Assembly (NCBI GenBank): GCA_035650495.1
Contig: DASRHK010000049.1
Coordinates: forward strand, 1 to 8,921
DNA length: 8,921 bases
Direction of reading: 5' to 3'
Source of the DNA: DASRHK01 sp035650495
GTDB lineage: Bacteria; Pseudomonadota; Gammaproteobacteria; Nevskiales; Nevskiaceae
In this document: piece by piece, positions 6,599 through 8,921 of the stretch
Layout of the letters: each line of letters opens with the position of its first letter
Position numbering within the stretch: position 1 is the stretch's first letter
Made by a program: the position numbers and the translations under genes
Notes under the pieces: generated by a model
Databases searched by the model: none
The model's input: the letters and a program-made list of their open reading frames with translations, nothing else
What the model was told of the DNA's origin: nothing

Positions 6599-7813
6599 AT
6601 GACGAGCGAGCGCCCGCAGAACCTCGTCGTCCTCGGCGCGACCGGAACCGTCGGGCGCAACACGCTCGACGTCGCGCGGCGCCATCGCGACAAGATTTCC
6701 GTGCTCGCGCTCACCGCGTCGCGCGACGCGAGCGCGCTGCTCGAGCTGTGTCGCGAGTTCAAGCCGAAGCTCGCCGTGCTCGCCGACGCCGCCGCCGCAA
6801 AAGCCGCGCAAGCTGATTTCCGCGCGCTCGGCGTCGAGCTGCTCGCCGGCGCCGAAGGTCTCTCGGCCGTCGCATCGCACGCGGACGCGCATCAGGTCAT
6901 GTCCGCGATCGTCGGCGCGGCCGGCTTGCTGCCGACGCTCGCCGCGGTGCGCGCCGGCAAGCGCGTGCTGATCGCGAACAAGGAACCGCTCGTGATGGCG
7001 GGCAGCCTGCTGATGAACGAAGCGCTGCACGCCGAAGCCACGCTGATCCCGATCGACTCGGAGCACAACGCGATCTTCCAGTGCCTGCCGCCGGGGAGCC
7101 GTTGCGGCATGCCGCCGAAAGGCGTCGCGGGTCTCGTGCTCACCGCGAGCGGCGGACCGTTCCGCGAGACGCCGATCGCCGAGCTCGATCGCGTCACGCC
7201 GGCGCAAGCCGTCCGTCACCCGAATTGGGTGATGGGCAAGAAGATCTCGGTCGACTCCGCGACGATGATGAACAAGGGCCTCGAAGTGATCGAGGCCGCC
7301 ACGCTTTACAAACTGTTACCCGATCAGATCCGCGTTGTGATCCATCCTGAGAGCGTGATCCATTCCCTGGTTGAGTACGTGGACGGCTCCATGCTCGCGC
7401 AGCTCGGCGCGCCCGACATGCGCGTGCCGATCGCTCATGCGCTCGCGTGGCCGGAGCGCTTCGAGTCCGGCGTGTCCGCGCTCGATCTCGCCGAGCTCGG
7501 CCGCCTGCGCTTCGAGCCGGCCGACGAAAACCGCTTCCCGTGCCTGAAGCTGGCGCGCCATGCCCTCGTGGCGGGCGGTCCGGCGCCGAATGTATTGAAC
7601 GCGGCCAATGAAATCGCGGTCGAAGCCTTCTTGAATGGCCAGATCGCCTTCACCCGGATCGCGCAAGTGATCGAAACCTGTCTCGAGCAGGCGGGTGGGG
7701 CGGACCTGCCGCCCGCCGCCGATCTCGACGCGGTGCTGGCGGTGGATGCATGGGCGCGCCAGCGCGCAAGCAGCCTGGTCGCGTCGAAGTCCGGGGAGCG
7801 GTTGCATGCTTGA
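6599..7813 (+). CDS. dxr: 1-deoxy-D-xylulose 5-phosphate reductoisomerase
   Basis: DXR (IspC) converts DXP to 2-C-methyl-D-erythritol 4-phosphate with NADPH. This is the committing step of the MEP isoprenoid pathway that ultimately supplies UppS, encoded two genes upstream. The 404-residue product has the NADPH-binding GATGTVG (13-19) and the metal ligands D153 and E155 in IDSEHNAIFQCL, with E229 in MMNKGLE. The substrate-covering loop HPNWVMGKKISVDS is at 207-220. The usual cofactor-site motif NKE(S/A)LV reads NKEPLV here (127-132), an unusual proline. The ATG is four bases after the cdsA stop with only a weak GGTGAG before it, which suggests translational coupling. The gene ends overlapping rseP. 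Length agrees with the family (about 390-405). Confidence 0.96.
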   Translation: MTSERPQNLVVLGATGTVGRNTLDVARRHRDKISVLALTASRDASALLELCREFKPKLAVLADAAAAKAAQADFRALGVELLAGAEGLSAVASHADAHQVMSAIVGAAGLLPTLAAVRAGKRVLIANKEPLVMAGSLLMNEALHAEATLIPIDSEHNAIFQCLPPGSRCGMPPKGVAGLVLTASGGPFRETPIAELDRVTPAQAVRHPNWVMGKKISVDSATMMNKGLEVIEAATLYKLLPDQIRVVIHPESVIHSLVEYVDGSMLAQLGAPDMRVPIAHALAWPERFESGVSALDLAELGRLRFEPADENRFPCLKLARHALVAGGPAPNVLNAANEIAVEAFLNGQIAFTRIAQVIETCLEQAGGADLPPAADLDAVLAVDAWARQRASSLVASKSGERLHA

Positions 7814-8921
7814 TTTCCTGTGGTCGGCGGGCGCGTTCGTGCTCGCGATCGGGGTTCTGGTCTCGATCCACGAATTCGGCCATTACTGGGTCGGGCGCCG
7901 GCTCGGCGTGAAAGTGCTGCGTTTCTCGCTCGGCTTCGGGAAGCCGTTCTACCGGCGCTACTCGCGCGACGGCGTCGAGTGGGCGATCGCGGCGATCCCG
8001 CTCGGCGGCTACGTGAAATTCCTCGACGAGCGCGAAGGCCCGGTGCCGCCGTCGATGCTGCATCTGTCGTTCAATCGCCAGCCGCCGTGGAAGCGCATCC
8101 TCATTGTCGCGGCCGGGCCGCTGTTCAATTTCCTGCTCGCGATCCTGTTCTACTGGTGCGTGCTCGTTCTCGGCGTCACCGATCGCAAGCCGCTGCTCGC
8201 GGCGCCGGAAGCGGGCTCGGTCGCGGCGCAGGCCGGCCTCCAGTCCGAAGACGAAGTGATCCAGATCGGCGACATGCCGGTGCGCAACTGGACGACGCTG
8301 CGCATGGAGATCGTCGACGAAGCGCTCAACGCGAAGACGATGCACCTGCTCGTTCGCTCGAAAGCGGCGGCGAGCGCGCGATCGGTCGACCTGCCGCTGG
8401 AACACGTGCGGCGCGATCCGGAATTCCTGTTCGATGACCTCGGCCTCGAGCCGTACAACCCACCCGTGCCGCCGGTGCTCAAGGACGTGCTGGAGGGCGG
8501 CTCCGCGGCCATCGCGGGGTTCCAGCCGGGCGATCGGCTGGTCGCGTACAACGATCATCCGATCGAGTCGTTCCAGGATTGGCGGACCTGGGTGCTCGCG
8601 CATCCGGGCGAAGTCGCAAAAGTGAAGATCCAGCGCGGCGGCGCCGAGCTCTCGCTGCAGGTGATCATCGCGAAAGAGACGCAAGGCGGTAAAACCTTTG
8701 GCCGTTTTGGCGCGACCGCCGTGGACCCGCCTGCGGAGTTGTGGAACAATCTGCGCGCCGAATATCGCCTCGATCCGCTGCCCGCGCTGCCCGCGTCGGC
8801 GCGGCAAACGTGGCAGATGTCGGAGCTGACGCTCAAGCTGCTGTACCGGATGGTGCTCGGCGACGTTTCGATCAAGAACGTCAGCGGGCCGATCCAGATC
8901 GCGCAGTATGCCGGCTACTCG
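7806..8921 (+). CDS. rseP: Intramembrane site-2 zinc protease RseP (C-terminus cut by window edge)
   Basis: RseP cleaves the membrane-spanning anti-sigma factor RseA after DegS has cut it, releasing sigmaE in the envelope-stress response; it also clears signal-peptide remnants. The 372 codons visible contain the zinc-protease motif HEFGH (22-26) in the first membrane helix, a beta-rich membrane-associated stretch with IPLGGYVKF (64-72), and the second helix with AAGPLFNFLLAILFYW (102-117). Two tandem periplasmic PDZ domains follow (about 125-215 and 220-300), and then the conserved KNVSGPIQIAQYAG (357-370). The C-terminal LDG zinc-ligand motif and last helices, roughly 80 residues, fall beyond the window. 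The ATG at 7806 overlaps the end of dxr by eight bases, and GGGGAG (7794-7799) serves as a ribosome binding site. By common gene order, bamA would be expected next. Confidence 0.95.
   Translation, partial: MLDFLWSAGAFVLAIGVLVSIHEFGHYWVGRRLGVKVLRFSLGFGKPFYRRYSRDGVEWAIAAIPLGGYVKFLDEREGPVPPSMLHLSFNRQPPWKRILIVAAGPLFNFLLAILFYWCVLVLGVTDRKPLLAAPEAGSVAAQAGLQSEDEVIQIGDMPVRNWTTLRMEIVDEALNAKTMHLLVRSKAAASARSVDLPLEHVRRDPEFLFDDLGLEPYNPPVPPVLKDVLEGGSAAIAGFQPGDRLVAYNDHPIESFQDWRTWVLAHPGEVAKVKIQRGGAELSLQVIIAKETQGGKTFGRFGATAVDPPAELWNNLRAEYRLDPLPALPASARQTWQMSELTLKLLYRMVLGDVSIKNVSGPIQIAQYAGYS

Noticed and set aside
7650..8807. A 385-codon minus-strand open frame opposite dxr and rseP
   Set aside because: Low-complexity arginine/histidine-rich product, opposite rseP, whose motifs (HEFGH, PDZ domains) are unmistakable. 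It is a compositional shadow.
1..8921. Search for a novel system: insertion sequences, CRISPR arrays, tRNAs, attachment sites or defence genes
   Set aside because: Nearly the whole window is accounted for by ten conserved core genes and one short regulatory region. No direct repeats, transposase motifs or tRNA-like cloverleaves were noticed by eye.

Overview
The window is ordinary, densely packed core chromosome from a high-GC proteobacterium. Gene content and order (glnD and map on the minus strand, diverging from rpsB-tsf-pyrH-frr-uppS-cdsA-dxr-rseP on the plus strand) match the arrangement in Pseudomonas-type gammaproteobacteria and many betaproteobacteria. It differs from Escherichia coli, where dxr lies before uppS. 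EF-Ts carries the gammaproteobacterial-style RTGAGMMDCRKAL and VGEGIE..QTDFAAEV signatures, so a GC-rich gammaproteobacterium is my best guess. Genus cannot be fixed from the sequence alone. I see no mobile element, CRISPR array, tRNA, rRNA or sign of horizontal transfer.

Minus strand, 1-1761: map (methionine aminopeptidase) is followed by glnD (PII uridylyltransferase / uridylyl-removing enzyme). Their stop and start codons overlap by one base. glnD runs off the left edge, so only its N-terminal 332 codons are present.

Divergent control region, 1762-1934: a strong sigma70-type promoter (TTGTCA, 17-bp spacer, TATAAA with an extended TG) fires toward rpsB. Its roughly 70-nt leader holds a perfect 9-bp hairpin. 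The loop of that hairpin is complementary over 8 nt to the rpsB Shine-Dalgarno region, forming a potential pseudoknot that fits autogenous control by S2.

Plus strand, 1935-3656: rpsB (S2 with a lysine-rich C-terminal tail) and tsf (EF-Ts) form a translation-factor unit. It is closed by a GAAA-tetraloop hairpin with a short T-run at 3688-3712, which probably acts as an attenuator.

Plus strand, 3735-8921: pyrH (UMP kinase), frr (ribosome recycling factor), uppS (undecaprenyl diphosphate synthase), cdsA (CDP-diacylglycerol synthase), dxr (DXP reductoisomerase) and rseP (intramembrane site-2 protease, cut by the right edge after 372 codons). Gaps shrink to 10, 5, 4 and -8 nt from frr onward, which implies one co-transcribed, partly translationally coupled operon. 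It joins the end of translation, isoprenoid precursor supply, the undecaprenyl carrier for peptidoglycan, phospholipid synthesis and envelope-stress proteolysis.

I found no previously undescribed system. The items most worth a second look are the rpsB leader pseudoknot, an unusual proline in the DXR NKE(S/A)LV motif, and the tsf-pyrH attenuator that has no recognisable promoter behind it.
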